NCBI GenBank assembly: GCA_964392775.1
Contig: CAYMRD010000003.1
Location: forward strand, 62,001-126,000
Source of the DNA: UKL13-3 sp964392775
GTDB lineage: Bacteria > Bacteroidota > Bacteroidia > UKL13-3
DNA: 64,000 nt
Direction: 5' to 3'
In this document: positions 36,961 through 46,900 of the stretch, piece after piece
Numbering within the stretch: position 1 is the stretch's first letter
How the letters are laid out: each line of letters starts with the position of its first letter
Translations under genes and position numbers: made by a program
Notes under the pieces: model-generated
Told to the model about the DNA's origin: nothing
Seen by the model: only the letters and a program-made list of their open reading frames with translations
Databases searched by the model: none

Positions 36961-37060
36961 GTCACCCCCTAGCCTAAAGGGAGTTCCGCGCACAAGTCTT
37001 TTAGAAAGTGTGCGGTTAGCCCCCCTTCAGAGGCAGGAGAAGCGAGGGCAGGTTGACATC
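36961..37060. repeat. Repeat-like intergenic sequence (CCCTTTAGG-type)
   Basis: The minus strand reads CTCCCTTTAGGCTAGGGGG and the plus strand CCCCCCTTCAGAGGCAGG, with an inverted pair GCACA/TGTGC between (36990-37014 region). The C- and G-rich runs differ from the AT-rich surroundings and resemble dispersed intergenic repeats I recall from Bacteroidota genomes. Only one copy is present in this window. Confidence 0.4.
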
Positions 37061-37093
37061 TTCCCGACAGTCAATTAATAATATCAGCCAATA

Positions 37094-38113
37094 GTGAAAT
37101 TCTCCGCGATTTTATTCCTATTGTTCACCTCTCTCGGCCTAAGGGGACAAGACACGCTTTTTCTCAACAACAAATCTGTTTTGGTAGGAAAGCTTAAAAA
37201 AATTGACCTTGCTACCATCACCTTTAAGGCCAATGATATTACGACTCTGACGCTTGAATTAGATAAGCTCAAAACCCTGCATGTTTCCTCAAAGCTCCTT
37301 CGGGTTGAAACCATCTTTAAGGAAGTTCATATCGGATACTTGCTGTCAAGCAAAGAACCCGGCACTACCAAAGTTGCATCTTTGCACGACACAACGGATA
37401 TCTCCCTCGCCTCCATCGTTAGTATTACAACAATTGGCAACAATTTTTGGGATGCCACCAGCGGGCATATCGGAGCCGGGTACAGCTATACCCGTTCAAG
37501 TTCCATCGGTCGTTTTAATTTTGACGGAAATATCAAATATGTTAAAGAACATATTGAAACGGGATTGGGCGGATCGGCAATCATGACTCAGGAAAATGAA
37601 ACGTTCTCACGCGACCGCGAGGATCTTATGTTGCAGGGAAGCTACTATTACAGTCCTGTATGGTACAACCAATTGTTTGTAAACTACCAGCGAAACCTGG
37701 AGTTGAGCCTCATCAGACGTTTGCAGCAAGGTGTTGGATTTGGTAGCCGTTTTTTGGTGCGCAGCAATATGCAGGCTAATCTTGTAACAGGTATGGTTAT
37801 TAATCAGGAGTTGAGTACAGAAGGAAACCCAAGCGGAACTCTTTCGGAGATTCCCGTAGGGGTCAATTACAATTTCTACAAATACTCCAAGCCTAAGTTT
37901 ATCTTTTCCATTGTACAAGTAGTTTACTTTGGGCTTAACCAAAATGGCCGTATTCGTCAGGATGGAAAAACTAAAATTACCTGGAAACCCTTCTCTGACC
38001 TCTATCTTTCAGCCGATATATACAACAACTACGACAGCAAACCGCCCGGAAGCACAGGAAGCAATCCATCGCTGGATTATGGTATCGTATTTAATATCGG
38101 GTACGACTTTTAA
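37094..38113 (+). CDS. DUF481-type outer membrane protein
   Basis: 339 residues from a GTG start at 37094. Short signal peptide (KFSAILFLLFTSLGLRGQ), an N-terminal region DTLFLNNKSVLVGKLKKID with small beta repeats (about 20-120) and a C-terminal DUF481 barrel of the YdiY/salt-induced outer membrane type from about 125 (GHIGAGYSYTRSSSIGRFN) to the end NIGYDF. The role of DUF481 barrels is unknown. No ATG stands near the signal peptide, so GTG is required. The next gene, also with GTG, starts 40 nt on. Confidence 0.72.
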   Translation: MKFSAILFLLFTSLGLRGQDTLFLNNKSVLVGKLKKIDLATITFKANDITTLTLELDKLKTLHVSSKLLRVETIFKEVHIGYLLSSKEPGTTKVASLHDTTDISLASIVSITTIGNNFWDATSGHIGAGYSYTRSSSIGRFNFDGNIKYVKEHIETGLGGSAIMTQENETFSRDREDLMLQGSYYYSPVWYNQLFVNYQRNLELSLIRRLQQGVGFGSRFLVRSNMQANLVTGMVINQELSTEGNPSGTLSEIPVGVNYNFYKYSKPKFIFSIVQVVYFGLNQNGRIRQDGKTKITWKPFSDLYLSADIYNNYDSKPPGSTGSNPSLDYGIVFNIGYDF

Positions 38114-38153
38114 CACCATCATTTAGTATACTTGCAATCAAATTATACTTGTT

Positions 38154-38882
38154 GTGAAACTCCATCGATTTCTCTCCGTTTGTATCTTCACTACCCTGAT
38201 GACTGTTACGTATCAAACAGCACGCGGACAAGCCGCTTTGCTGGTATTGATATTTGGTGATAAAGTAGCTTCCGAAAAATTTCATCTGAGTCTGGATGCA
38301 GGTGCTAACTATACGTCAATGCCCGGGCTCAGCCAACAAGAGGCACGCCTTAATCCATATTTTGGATTGGGTACTTTCTTAAAAATAAACAACAAATGGG
38401 CCTTTACGCCTGAGTTCAAACCTCTTTCAACACGGGGCGCTCAAAACGTAAAACCTTTCAGCGACTACTCCACTACCCTCAACGAAATTGAATACACCAT
38501 CGCGGCCAACTATATTGATGTGCCGATTATGTTTCAGTATCGAATCACTCCTCGCTGGTTTGTATCTGCCGGTGGCCAAATCAGTTTTAAAGTGGCAAGC
38601 AAACAAATTGCAGAAGGTAAACTGATTGCCGGAGGCAATGATGTTAGCATTGTTGAAAACAACATCGCATTGTTTAACAGACACTATTATGTTATTCCGG
38701 TTGAAATGGGATACTCACTGGTGACCCAACGTGGCGGCAAAGGGTTAGACATCAAAGTACGGTACAACTGGGGATTGACCGATATGATTTCGGATGCGTC
38801 TTACGGCTCAAGTTATGGCTCAACTTTCCAGTTCTTCCTGTCGTTTCCGTTTGTGAATCTTCCTGCCGAAAGCAAACCCTGA
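38154..38882 (+). CDS. PorT-like outer membrane beta-barrel protein
   Basis: 242 residues from a GTG start. Signal peptide ending at ARGQ, then a predicted 8-strand barrel of the OMP_b-brl_2 (PorT) family: FHLSLDAGANYTSM, LNPYFGLGTFLKI, NYIDVPIMFQYRI, VSAGGQISF, KVRYNWGLTDM. The IDVPIMFQY strand is typical of this family. PorT itself belongs to T9SS, but many paralogues exist, so no secretion role is claimed. A -7-like TATACTTG at 38127-38134 lies 19 nt before the start. Confidence 0.7.
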   Translation: MKLHRFLSVCIFTTLMTVTYQTARGQAALLVLIFGDKVASEKFHLSLDAGANYTSMPGLSQQEARLNPYFGLGTFLKINNKWAFTPEFKPLSTRGAQNVKPFSDYSTTLNEIEYTIAANYIDVPIMFQYRITPRWFVSAGGQISFKVASKQIAEGKLIAGGNDVSIVENNIALFNRHYYVIPVEMGYSLVTQRGGKGLDIKVRYNWGLTDMISDASYGSSYGSTFQFFLSFPFVNLPAESKP

Positions 38883-39009
38883 GGAATAATATCTCCTCCT
38901 TTATTAACCTTGCCTTAACTTACAGTTTGATTTTCATCAGCTTATTGTTTATTGTTTATTTTGGTGTTAAGTTCGTTTACCACTTTTTTAAACCCTAAAA
39001 ACTATCAGT

Positions 39010-40059
39010 ATGAAACACCTCAATCTCCTGGCTTTATTGTTGCTGGCTGCAGCAGTAACCTTCGCACAAAATTTACCACGCGTTAAAATTCTTGCCACAG
39101 GCGGAACCATTGCCGGAGCAGGAAAATCGGCCGACCGCGCAGGCTATCAGGCGGGAGCCTTGCCCATTGATGATTTATTAAATGCAGTGCCCGAAATTCA
39201 CAAGGTAGCCAAAGTAACCGGTGAACAAATTTCATCGGTAGGCAGTCAGGATATCAGCATTGAAATCTGGCTTAAGCTCACCAAACGCATCAACGAAATC
39301 TTTGCCAAAAACGAAGCTGATGCCATCGTTATCACTCATGGTACCGATACCAAAGAAGAAACTGCATTGTTCCTGAACCTTGCTGTAAAATCGGACCGCC
39401 CGGTAGTCATTACAGGCTCTATGCGTCCTGCTACAGGTATCAGTGCCGATGGCCCTAAAAATTTATACGATGCTGTTGTGGTAGCCGCCAACCCGGCAAG
39501 TGCAGGCCGTGGCCCGATGGTATTGTTCTCCGAAAATATTTTTGATGCCCGCGATATTTCCAAATACAACTCCACGCATGTGGAAGCCTTTACAGCTCCA
39601 AATGCCGGACCAATTGGTCAGGTGTATGATGGAAAAGTAAATTACTACAATACCAATACCCGCAAGTCGGATAAAAACACCGATTTTGATGTAAGCAACC
39701 TCACCAAAATGCCTAAGGTTGAAATCGTATATATGTATGCCGATGCAGACCCAATCTTAATCAATACCCTTGTTGCCAACAAAGTGGATGGCATTGTGAT
39801 TGCCGGTGTAGGAAACGGAAATTTCAACAAAGCATATTATGATGCTATTGATAACGCAGTAAAAGCCGGGGTTGTAGTTGTACGGGCCACCCGTTGTTTC
39901 TCGGGCCGTGTGGTATTGGAGGATGAAGTGGACGACTCCAAATTGGGCACTATTGTAAGTGATGATTTTAATCCACAAAAAGCGCGTGTGGTATTGATGC
40001 TTGGGTTGACTAAAACAAAAGACAAAGCTCAGTTACAAAAATATTTCTTCGAATACTAA
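39010..40059 (+). CDS. ansB: Type II (periplasmic) L-asparaginase
   Basis: 349 residues with a cleavable signal peptide (MKHLNLLALLLLAAAVTFAQ). The two active-site motifs are intact: ILATGGTIAGAG with the nucleophilic Thr near residue 33-35, and VITHGTDTKEET with the Thr-Asp pair near 118. It hydrolyses asparagine to aspartate and ammonia in the periplasm. Genes for a C4-dicarboxylate carrier and a porin follow at 20 and 12 nt, so aspartate made here is probably taken up at once. Length and motifs are as in EcAII-like enzymes. Confidence 0.93.
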   Translation: MKHLNLLALLLLAAAVTFAQNLPRVKILATGGTIAGAGKSADRAGYQAGALPIDDLLNAVPEIHKVAKVTGEQISSVGSQDISIEIWLKLTKRINEIFAKNEADAIVITHGTDTKEETALFLNLAVKSDRPVVITGSMRPATGISADGPKNLYDAVVVAANPASAGRGPMVLFSENIFDARDISKYNSTHVEAFTAPNAGPIGQVYDGKVNYYNTNTRKSDKNTDFDVSNLTKMPKVEIVYMYADADPILINTLVANKVDGIVIAGVGNGNFNKAYYDAIDNAVKAGVVVVRATRCFSGRVVLEDEVDDSKLGTIVSDDFNPQKARVVLMLGLTKTKDKAQLQKYFFEY

Positions 40060-40079
40060 ACCATTAGCCAAACAAGCCT

Positions 40080-41384
40080 ATGTTTTGGTTACAGCTATTG
40101 GTACTGCTGGGATTTATCCTGATAGGTGCCCGCATGAAAGGAATGGGCCTTGGCATCATGGGTGCTTTGGGAACCATCGTATATGTGTATGTATTTGATT
40201 TGGCCGTTGGCTCACCGCCCATCGAAGTAATGCTGATTATTTTATGTGTGGTGACCGCTGCTGCATCATTGCAGGTTGCAGGTGGCATGGATTATCTGGT
40301 TGATATAGCCGAGAAAATCATTCGGAAAAATCCGTCATCCATAACATTCATCGGTCCGCTTGTAACATTCTTGTTTACGTTTTTAGCCGGCACTGCGCAT
40401 ATCAGCTATTCACTTCTACCAATCATTGCAGAGGTATCCGCCAAAACGGGCATCCGTCCCGAACGCCCGCTGAGTATTTCGGTGATTGCAGCCGATTTTG
40501 GTATTGTGGCCTGCCCGATATCCGCAGCTACCGTGGCAATGATGTCGGAACTGAACCAAATTGAAGGCAATACCTATGGATTGTTACATATTATTTCAAT
40601 TGTGCTTCCGGCTTGCTTAGTCGGCCTCATGGCCGGAGCTATTGTAGCCAATATGCTGGGCAAATCACTAAAAGACGATCCCGAGTTTCAGGCCAGACTT
40701 GCCGACCCTGAGTTTCGCAAACAGATTGAAGGAAACAGTTCCAATGGTGCAAAAGAATTCAGCCGCGAATCTAAAATTTCGGTGCTCGTATTTTTAACCG
40801 GAGTTGTGAGCATTGTATTGTTTGGCTTGTTTCCTGAGTGGCGTAAACTGGGCATGATTGAAACCATAGAACTGGTGATGCTGAGTGTGGTACTCATCAA
40901 TGTATGGCTTGCTAAAATTAAAGCGACTGCCGTTGCCTCCAGCAGCATTTTCAGAGCGGGAACCGAAGCCGTGGTCAGCATTTTTGGAGTGGTATGGATG
41001 AGCAATACTTTCATTACAGCCAATCAGGAAACACTGACATCAGCGCTGCAAGGGATGGTAGGAGCCTACAGCTGGATCTTTGCCATTGCTTTATTTTTAA
41101 TGTCTGCACTGCTATTTAGTCAGGCTGCTACGGTAAAAGCCATCATGCCTTTGGGTATCAAACTGGGCTTGATGCAACCTGCACTCATAGCCATGTATCC
41201 GGCCACTGCCGGTATCTTTTTTATTCCCAGCTATCCAACATTAATCGCTGCTATTAACTTTGATAAAACAGGAACCACCAAAGTTGGTAAATATTTGCTC
41301 AACCACAGTTTTATGATTCCCGGACTGGTGACATCTGTTATAACCATCCTCACCGGATTTTTACTTGCCTATCTCATCCTCTAA
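40080..41384 (+). CDS. Anaerobic C4-dicarboxylate (Dcu-type) transporter
   Basis: 434 residues, the usual Dcu length, with about ten to twelve membrane segments. The Dcu features MKGMGLGIMGALGT, GGMDYLVDIAEKIIRKNP, TFLAGTAHISYSLLPIIAEV and RPERPLSISV are present. DcuA/DcuB exchange aspartate, fumarate, malate and succinate across the inner membrane. Its place directly after periplasmic asparaginase points to aspartate uptake, possibly against succinate. DcuA and DcuB cannot be told apart by eye. Confidence 0.9.
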   Translation: MFWLQLLVLLGFILIGARMKGMGLGIMGALGTIVYVYVFDLAVGSPPIEVMLIILCVVTAAASLQVAGGMDYLVDIAEKIIRKNPSSITFIGPLVTFLFTFLAGTAHISYSLLPIIAEVSAKTGIRPERPLSISVIAADFGIVACPISAATVAMMSELNQIEGNTYGLLHIISIVLPACLVGLMAGAIVANMLGKSLKDDPEFQARLADPEFRKQIEGNSSNGAKEFSRESKISVLVFLTGVVSIVLFGLFPEWRKLGMIETIELVMLSVVLINVWLAKIKATAVASSSIFRAGTEAVVSIFGVVWMSNTFITANQETLTSALQGMVGAYSWIFAIALFLMSALLFSQAATVKAIMPLGIKLGLMQPALIAMYPATAGIFFIPSYPTLIAAINFDKTGTTKVGKYLLNHSFMIPGLVTSVITILTGFLLAYLIL

Positions 41385-41396
41385 TCATCATCTATT

Positions 41397-42590
41397 ATGA
41401 AAAAATTATTTATACTTCTCGCCATTTTAAGTTGTTGCGCAAACTTCTTATTTGCCCAGCAACAAATTGAAAACAGCTACAAACGGTATGAGCCTATCAT
41501 TCCTGAACGCAAACAGGAATTACTCAAGAACATGGACGTAATCGCCAATATGCGTTTTGGACTAAACAACTATTTCCAGAACGGGGAATACCAAAATTCC
41601 AAGTTCAACAACGACCAGTTTCGATTAGAGTTCAGGGGTAAGGTACATGAAAAAGTATCTTTCCGCTTTCGCGACCGTTATACCCGCGAACAAAAACCGG
41701 GCGACCTTGACAACTTAAGTCGCACAACCGATATGGCATTTATACAGGTTGATATGGGTGAACGGCATTTTATACGAGCCGGTAAAATGTGTGCCGACTG
41801 GGGTGGTGTGGAGTTCGACTTAAACCCGATTGATATCTATGAATACAATGATATCGTTGAGTATGCCGATAACTTTTTATCGGGATTCCAGTACACTTAT
41901 AAAGCAGGTGCCGACAAGAAACATGAACTCACAACGCAATTACTCGACTCCAGAACCCAAACCTTTTCAACGCTGTATCCAAGTATTACTGATTCAATAC
42001 AACAATCCGGCTTCCCTGCTGCAATTGTATTCAACTGGAGAGGAAATATGTTTGATGGCAAATGGCAAACCATTTGGAGTTACAGCATTTTTAATGAAGC
42101 CCGCAAAAGCACTATGAACTATATTGCTTTGGGTAACACCTTTAACCTTGGCAAAAAGTTGCAAATCAATTACGACTTTAAACTAAGTGATGAAGATATC
42201 GACCGCAAAACATTGGTGAGCAGCATGGCCAAAAACGGATTTGGCGACCATAATAATTCGTACTTTAATGCCCGTTATATGGAACACTGGTTGCAAATTA
42301 ATTACCGCTTTACCGAAAAATGGAATCTGGCTGTAATCGGAATGACCAGCGCCTCGTTTTGGGGAAGCGCTCCCGGAGAAAGTGGTTATGTAAAACTGCG
42401 TGATGCGTATGGTTTTATCCCTACCCTCGAGTTTTATCCGTTCAATGATTTGAACCTTCGCTTTTTTGCAAATTATGTGGGTCGTTTTTACCAATATACC
42501 GACTATGCCAAAACACATAATATGCAAATCACAGGAGACAATACAGCCCGTATCAGCATTGGATTTGTGTCACCATTGTTAATCTTATAA
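41397..42590 (+). CDS. Outer membrane porin (phosphate-selective-porin-like fold)
   Basis: 397 residues. Signal peptide ending at LFAQ, then a 16-strand-type barrel beginning NMRFGLNNYFQNG, with FRLEFRGKVHEKVSFRFRDRYTRE and RHFIRAGKMCADWGGVEFDLNP, a pattern of the OprO/OprP-like porins of Bacteroidota. As third gene of the asparaginase-Dcu operon (12 nt after Dcu) it likely lets asparagine or dicarboxylates through the outer membrane. The family name refers to fold, not to phosphate specificity. Confidence 0.75.
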   Translation: MKKLFILLAILSCCANFLFAQQQIENSYKRYEPIIPERKQELLKNMDVIANMRFGLNNYFQNGEYQNSKFNNDQFRLEFRGKVHEKVSFRFRDRYTREQKPGDLDNLSRTTDMAFIQVDMGERHFIRAGKMCADWGGVEFDLNPIDIYEYNDIVEYADNFLSGFQYTYKAGADKKHELTTQLLDSRTQTFSTLYPSITDSIQQSGFPAAIVFNWRGNMFDGKWQTIWSYSIFNEARKSTMNYIALGNTFNLGKKLQINYDFKLSDEDIDRKTLVSSMAKNGFGDHNNSYFNARYMEHWLQINYRFTEKWNLAVIGMTSASFWGSAPGESGYVKLRDAYGFIPTLEFYPFNDLNLRFFANYVGRFYQYTDYAKTHNMQITGDNTARISIGFVSPLLIL

Positions 42591-42640
42591 TACCATCAAC
42601 TCGTTTTTTTGCTCTCTGCCTTATTATTTTTGATTTTACC

Positions 42641-42699
42641 GAAGCCCAACCCTCAGCCTGACAACACGGTATCAACCTTCAGGTTCTGGTTTGGGCTTC
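42641..42699. repeat. Extended imperfect hairpin between porin and RND operon
   Basis: GAAGCCCAA (42641-42649) pairs perfectly with TTGGGCTTC (42691-42699), with an inner pair CCTGA (42657-42661) and TCAGG (42679-42683). No T-run follows on the plus strand. It may end the asparaginase operon or act as an operator for the efflux genes; neither is proven. Confidence 0.5.
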
Positions 42700-42771
42700 C
42701 GTTTGCATACCGTTTCCCAAACCCGGTATTCCTTCTCTTAACAGGTGATGAGGAATAATCACAACAAAATG

Positions 42772-42779
42772 TATATTTG
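42772..42779 (+). promoter_or_regulatory. -7 element of the RND efflux operon promoter
   Basis: TATATTTG matches the consensus TAnnTTTG exactly, 42 nt before the adaptor ATG. At the usual distance upstream the sequence is TGAG instead of TTTG, so only the -7 box is clear. Confidence 0.45.
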
Positions 42780-42821
42780 ACCTGTAGCTCAATAAACACC
42801 ATTCTTTTGAACATTAATCGT

Positions 42822-43955
42822 ATGAAAAATACATTCCCTTTCCTTATTATCTCTTCGTTGCTTGTGGCTGCCTGTGGCGAAGCCGAGCAGAAAAAAGCAC
42901 TTGTGCCCGAAGTGAACGTGGTAGCTGCCGGACAATATGATATTCCGGTTTTTTCGGAATATGTTGGTCAGGTATTCGGACAATCGGATGTGGCGCTTCG
43001 CCCGCGCGTGGAAGGCTGGATTACCGAAATTCATTTTAAAGAGGGGGATGAAGTGAAGCAGGGACAGCTGTTGTATACCATTGAAGATATTCAATTGCAG
43101 AATAAAGTAGCATCGGCTCAGGCGCGGTTAACGGAAGCGGAAGTGATGTTTCAAAAAGCCAAAGCCGACCTCGACAGGGTTGAGCCCCTGGTTTCGGCCA
43201 ATGCTTTAAGTCAGCGCGATTTGGATGAAGCCCGCGCAAATTATAAAGCCCAGAAAGAAAATGTAAACAGTGCATTAGCCATGAAATCAAATGCCGAAGT
43301 AGAACAGGGATATTCACGTATCTCGGCTCCTATTTCAGGTATCATCGGCATTTCAAAAGTGCAGGTGGGCGATTATGTGAGCCGCAGCTTTGCCGACAAC
43401 TCCATCAATACCGTTTCGGCTACAGTATCGGTTCGGGTGCGTTTCTCCATTACAGAAAATGATTTCCTTGAGTTCAGAAGAAAACGAGAAGCCACAGGAG
43501 CCACTAAAGATTCGATTCAGATTCAACTCGTATTGAGTGATGGAACCATCTACCCCGAAATCGGTAAAGTTGATTTTGCCGACCGCAGCATCGACCCTCA
43601 AACCGGAACCATGATGGTGCAGGCGTTGTTTAGTAATAAGTCTAAGCTGTTACGTCCCGGACAATATGTAAAAGTGCGTTTCAAATCAGATGAAATGAAA
43701 CAAGCCATTGTGATTCCGCAACAAGCCATTAACCAATTGCAAAGCACCTACCGCGTATTTGTGATTAACGATAGCAATCAGATTGTACCACGTACCGTTA
43801 AAGTAGGCCCCCGCAACGGAAGCAACTGGGTGATCACCGAAGGTGTTAAAGCCAACGAAAATGTTGCCGTATTGGGCAATGCCATTGTCAAACCAAATAT
43901 GGTTGTAAGTCCTGTGAACATGAATTGGAGTTACGATTCAACACTGGTTAAATAG
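42822..43955 (+). CDS. RND efflux periplasmic adaptor (AcrA/MexA family) lipoprotein
   Basis: 377 residues from the ATG at 42822. Lipobox VAAC (signal FPFLIISSLLVAAC), then the barrel-sandwich halves VEGWITEIHFKEGDEVKQG and YSRISAPISGIIG around an alpha-helical hairpin (about 90-155), and a beta-barrel with SVRVRFSITENDFLEF and GTMMVQALFSNKSKLLRPGQYV. It links the inner-membrane pump to the outer-membrane channel. The open frame extends to a TTG at 42777, inside the promoter's -7 box, so the short start is used. First gene of the pump operon. Confidence 0.93.
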   Translation: MKNTFPFLIISSLLVAACGEAEQKKALVPEVNVVAAGQYDIPVFSEYVGQVFGQSDVALRPRVEGWITEIHFKEGDEVKQGQLLYTIEDIQLQNKVASAQARLTEAEVMFQKAKADLDRVEPLVSANALSQRDLDEARANYKAQKENVNSALAMKSNAEVEQGYSRISAPISGIIGISKVQVGDYVSRSFADNSINTVSATVSVRVRFSITENDFLEFRRKREATGATKDSIQIQLVLSDGTIYPEIGKVDFADRSIDPQTGTMMVQALFSNKSKLLRPGQYVKVRFKSDEMKQAIVIPQQAINQLQSTYRVFVINDSNQIVPRTVKVGPRNGSNWVITEGVKANENVAVLGNAIVKPNMVVSPVNMNWSYDSTLVK

Positions 43956-43980
43956 TTTTTATCCCTTAGCTGCCACAAAC

Positions 43981-46900
43981 ATGAGTGAATTTTTTATACG
44001 CAGGCCCATTGTAGCGATGGTGATTTCAATCCTCACGGTGATTCTAGGATTGCTGGTATTATCGGGAATCCCTATTTCGCAGTATCCCGAGATTACACCT
44101 CCTATGGTAAAAATTACAGGTTTGTACAATGGTGCAAATGCTGTGAACATGGAACAAACCGTGGCTGTACCATTGGAGCAACAGGTAAACGGTGTGGAAG
44201 AAATGTTGTACATGCGCTCCATCAACGCGGGCGATGGAAGCACGACTCTCGAAGTATCGTTTGAGGTTGGAACCAACCTCGACAATGCGAACATGCTTAC
44301 GCAAAACCGCGTGTCGCAGGCTTCTCCGTTTTTGCCAAACGAAGTAAAAGAACTGGGCGTAACCACTAAAAAATCGCTCACCTTCCCATTGATGCTTGTG
44401 TCGTTAAGCTCTCCGGGCAACTCATACGACTCGAAGTTTTTGAACAACTACGCTTTTATCAATGTGGTGGATCACCTCAAACGGATTCAGGGTATTGGTG
44501 ATGTGGTGGTGTTTGGAGGATCTGAATACAGTATGCGTATCTGGCTTCAACCCGATAAACTGGCACGTTACAACTTAACTGTTCCCGATGTAATGAATGC
44601 CATCAAGGAACAAAACGCCATCAAGTCGGGTGGAAGTTTTGGAGGCGAGCCTTCGGCTCCGGGTACGCAAAATACATACTCAACCATCCTGCAATCCCGC
44701 TTAATCACCGAAGAACAGTTTGGCGATATCCTGCTTAAAACAAGTCCCAACGGTGCAGAAGTATTTATGAAAGATGTGGCACGTATTGAGTTGGGAACCG
44801 AAAATTATAACCAGAACAGCCGACTCAACGGAGCATCAGCATCAACCATTGCCATCTTCCAGATTCCGGGTTCCAACGCGTTGGAAGTTGCTGAGAATGT
44901 TCGGAAGAAGATGGGTGAACTGAAAGAGCGTTTTCCAAACGATGTAGAACTGAGTTATGCATTGGATACCACAGCAGCCGTATCGGAAGGTATCAACGAA
45001 ATTATCCATACCTTGTTTGAAGCCATCCTGCTTGTAATCATCGTGGTGTTTTTATTCCTGCAAGATTGGCGTGCTACCCTGATTCCATTGCTTACCGTAC
45101 CGGTTTCGTTAATCGGAACATTTATCCTCTTCCCGCTTTTCGGATTCTCCATCAACGTACTTTCTTTATTAGGATTGGTACTGGCCATCGGGCTTGTGGT
45201 GGATGATGCCATTGTGGTGGTTGAGGCTGTAATGCACCATATTGAACATGGCCTCTCACCTAAAGAAGCAACCAGCAAAGCCATGAAAGAAGTGGCCGGA
45301 CCGGTTGTGGCGATTGCATTGATTCTATCGGCTGTATTTGTTCCGGTAGCGTTAACAGGCGGTATCACCGGCCGGCTCTATCAGCAGTTTGCCATCACCA
45401 TTGCCATATCCGTTTGTTTGTCGGCATTCAACGCGTTAACCTTAAGCCCCGCCCTTTCGGCTATCCTGCTGAAACCTAAAGACCCGAACGCTAAGAAAAA
45501 TCTATTGACAAAATTCTTTGATGCCTTTAACCGCATGTTCGAACGGTTTACCAACAGCTACGGGAATGTTGCGGGATTTTTTGCACGCAAGGTGGTTATC
45601 ACATTGGTTATTTTGGGAGGCATTGTGGGGGCTACTGTATTGCTCGGCAAAAAAATTCCATCGGGATTTGTGCCCGAAGAAGATCAGGGGTATTTTATCA
45701 TTGCCGTAAACCTTCCGGATGCTGCTTCGCTACAACGTACCGATTCGGTTACCCATAAACTTGAACGTATCCTGAAAGATATTCCGGAGATTGATTTGTA
45801 TACCTGTGTAAACGGAAACAACCTCCTCAACAATACCGTAGCTCCGAATGCAGCAACGTTTTTTATCACACTCAAACCTTGGGAAGAACGCGAAAAGACA
45901 GCGCTTGATATTGTGCAACTGGTGAACGCCAGATGTATGAAAGCCATTACCGAAGCAACGGTAATTGCCGTAGGCCCGCCACCGATTCAGGGATTGGGAA
46001 ATGCCGGAGGATTTACCCTGATGTTGCAGGATGTTGCAGGCAACTCTCCTCAATACCTGGCCGAACAAGCGCAAAGGTTTATTGCCGAAGCAAGCAAACG
46101 TCCTGAGATTGCAAAAATTTATACGTTATACCGCGCCAATGTTCCGCAAAAAAGTATTGAGATTGATAAGGATAAAGTGCAGAAGCTGGGACTGAATCTA
46201 AACGAAGTAAACCAAACGGTTTCTACTTTATTGGGATCAACTTTCATTAATAACTTCAACTTATTTGGCCGCCAGTACAAAACATATTTAATGGCTGATC
46301 AACAATACCGCATGCGCACCGAAGACATGAGTATGTTTTTTATGCGCGATAAAGACGGACGCATGGTTCCGCTCAGCACCATTGCTACGGTTAAAGATAC
46401 CAGCGGACCACAATATGTAAATCACTTTAACATCTTCCGTGCTGCCGAGTTGAGCGGGGTTCCGGCTCAGGGTTACAGCTCTGCCGATGCACTCAATGCA
46501 CTTGAAGAAGTGGCCAGAGAAACATTGCCGGCCGATATGAGTTACCAGTGGAGCAATATTTCGTATCAGGAAAAAGCCGCAGCCGGAAAAGGTGCTGTGG
46601 TGTTTGGCATGGCTTTGCTCTTTGTATTTTTGATTTTGGCCGCGCAATATGAAAGCTGGAGTCTTCCATTCTCTGTACTACTTGGAACACCATGGGCCGT
46701 GATGGGAGCCTTTGTGGGATTGTTTGTGGGAGGCTTATGGTCGCTGAGTTATGTGAACAATGTATTTGCCCAGATTGGGTTGGTAATGCTCATTGGTTTG
46801 AATGCCAAAAATGCGATTTTGATTGTGGAGTTTGCCAAGATGAAACACGAAGAAGGCGAAGAAGTAATGAAAGCCGCACTGGATGGAGCCAAGCTGCGTT

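Noticed and set aside
37053..37081. TTGACA-N17-TAATAA, a good sigma70-type promoter of Escherichia coli form before the GTG at 37094
   Set aside because: The main sigma factor of Bacteroidota does not use this consensus; other promoters here follow TTTG/TAnnTTTG, so the match is probably chance.
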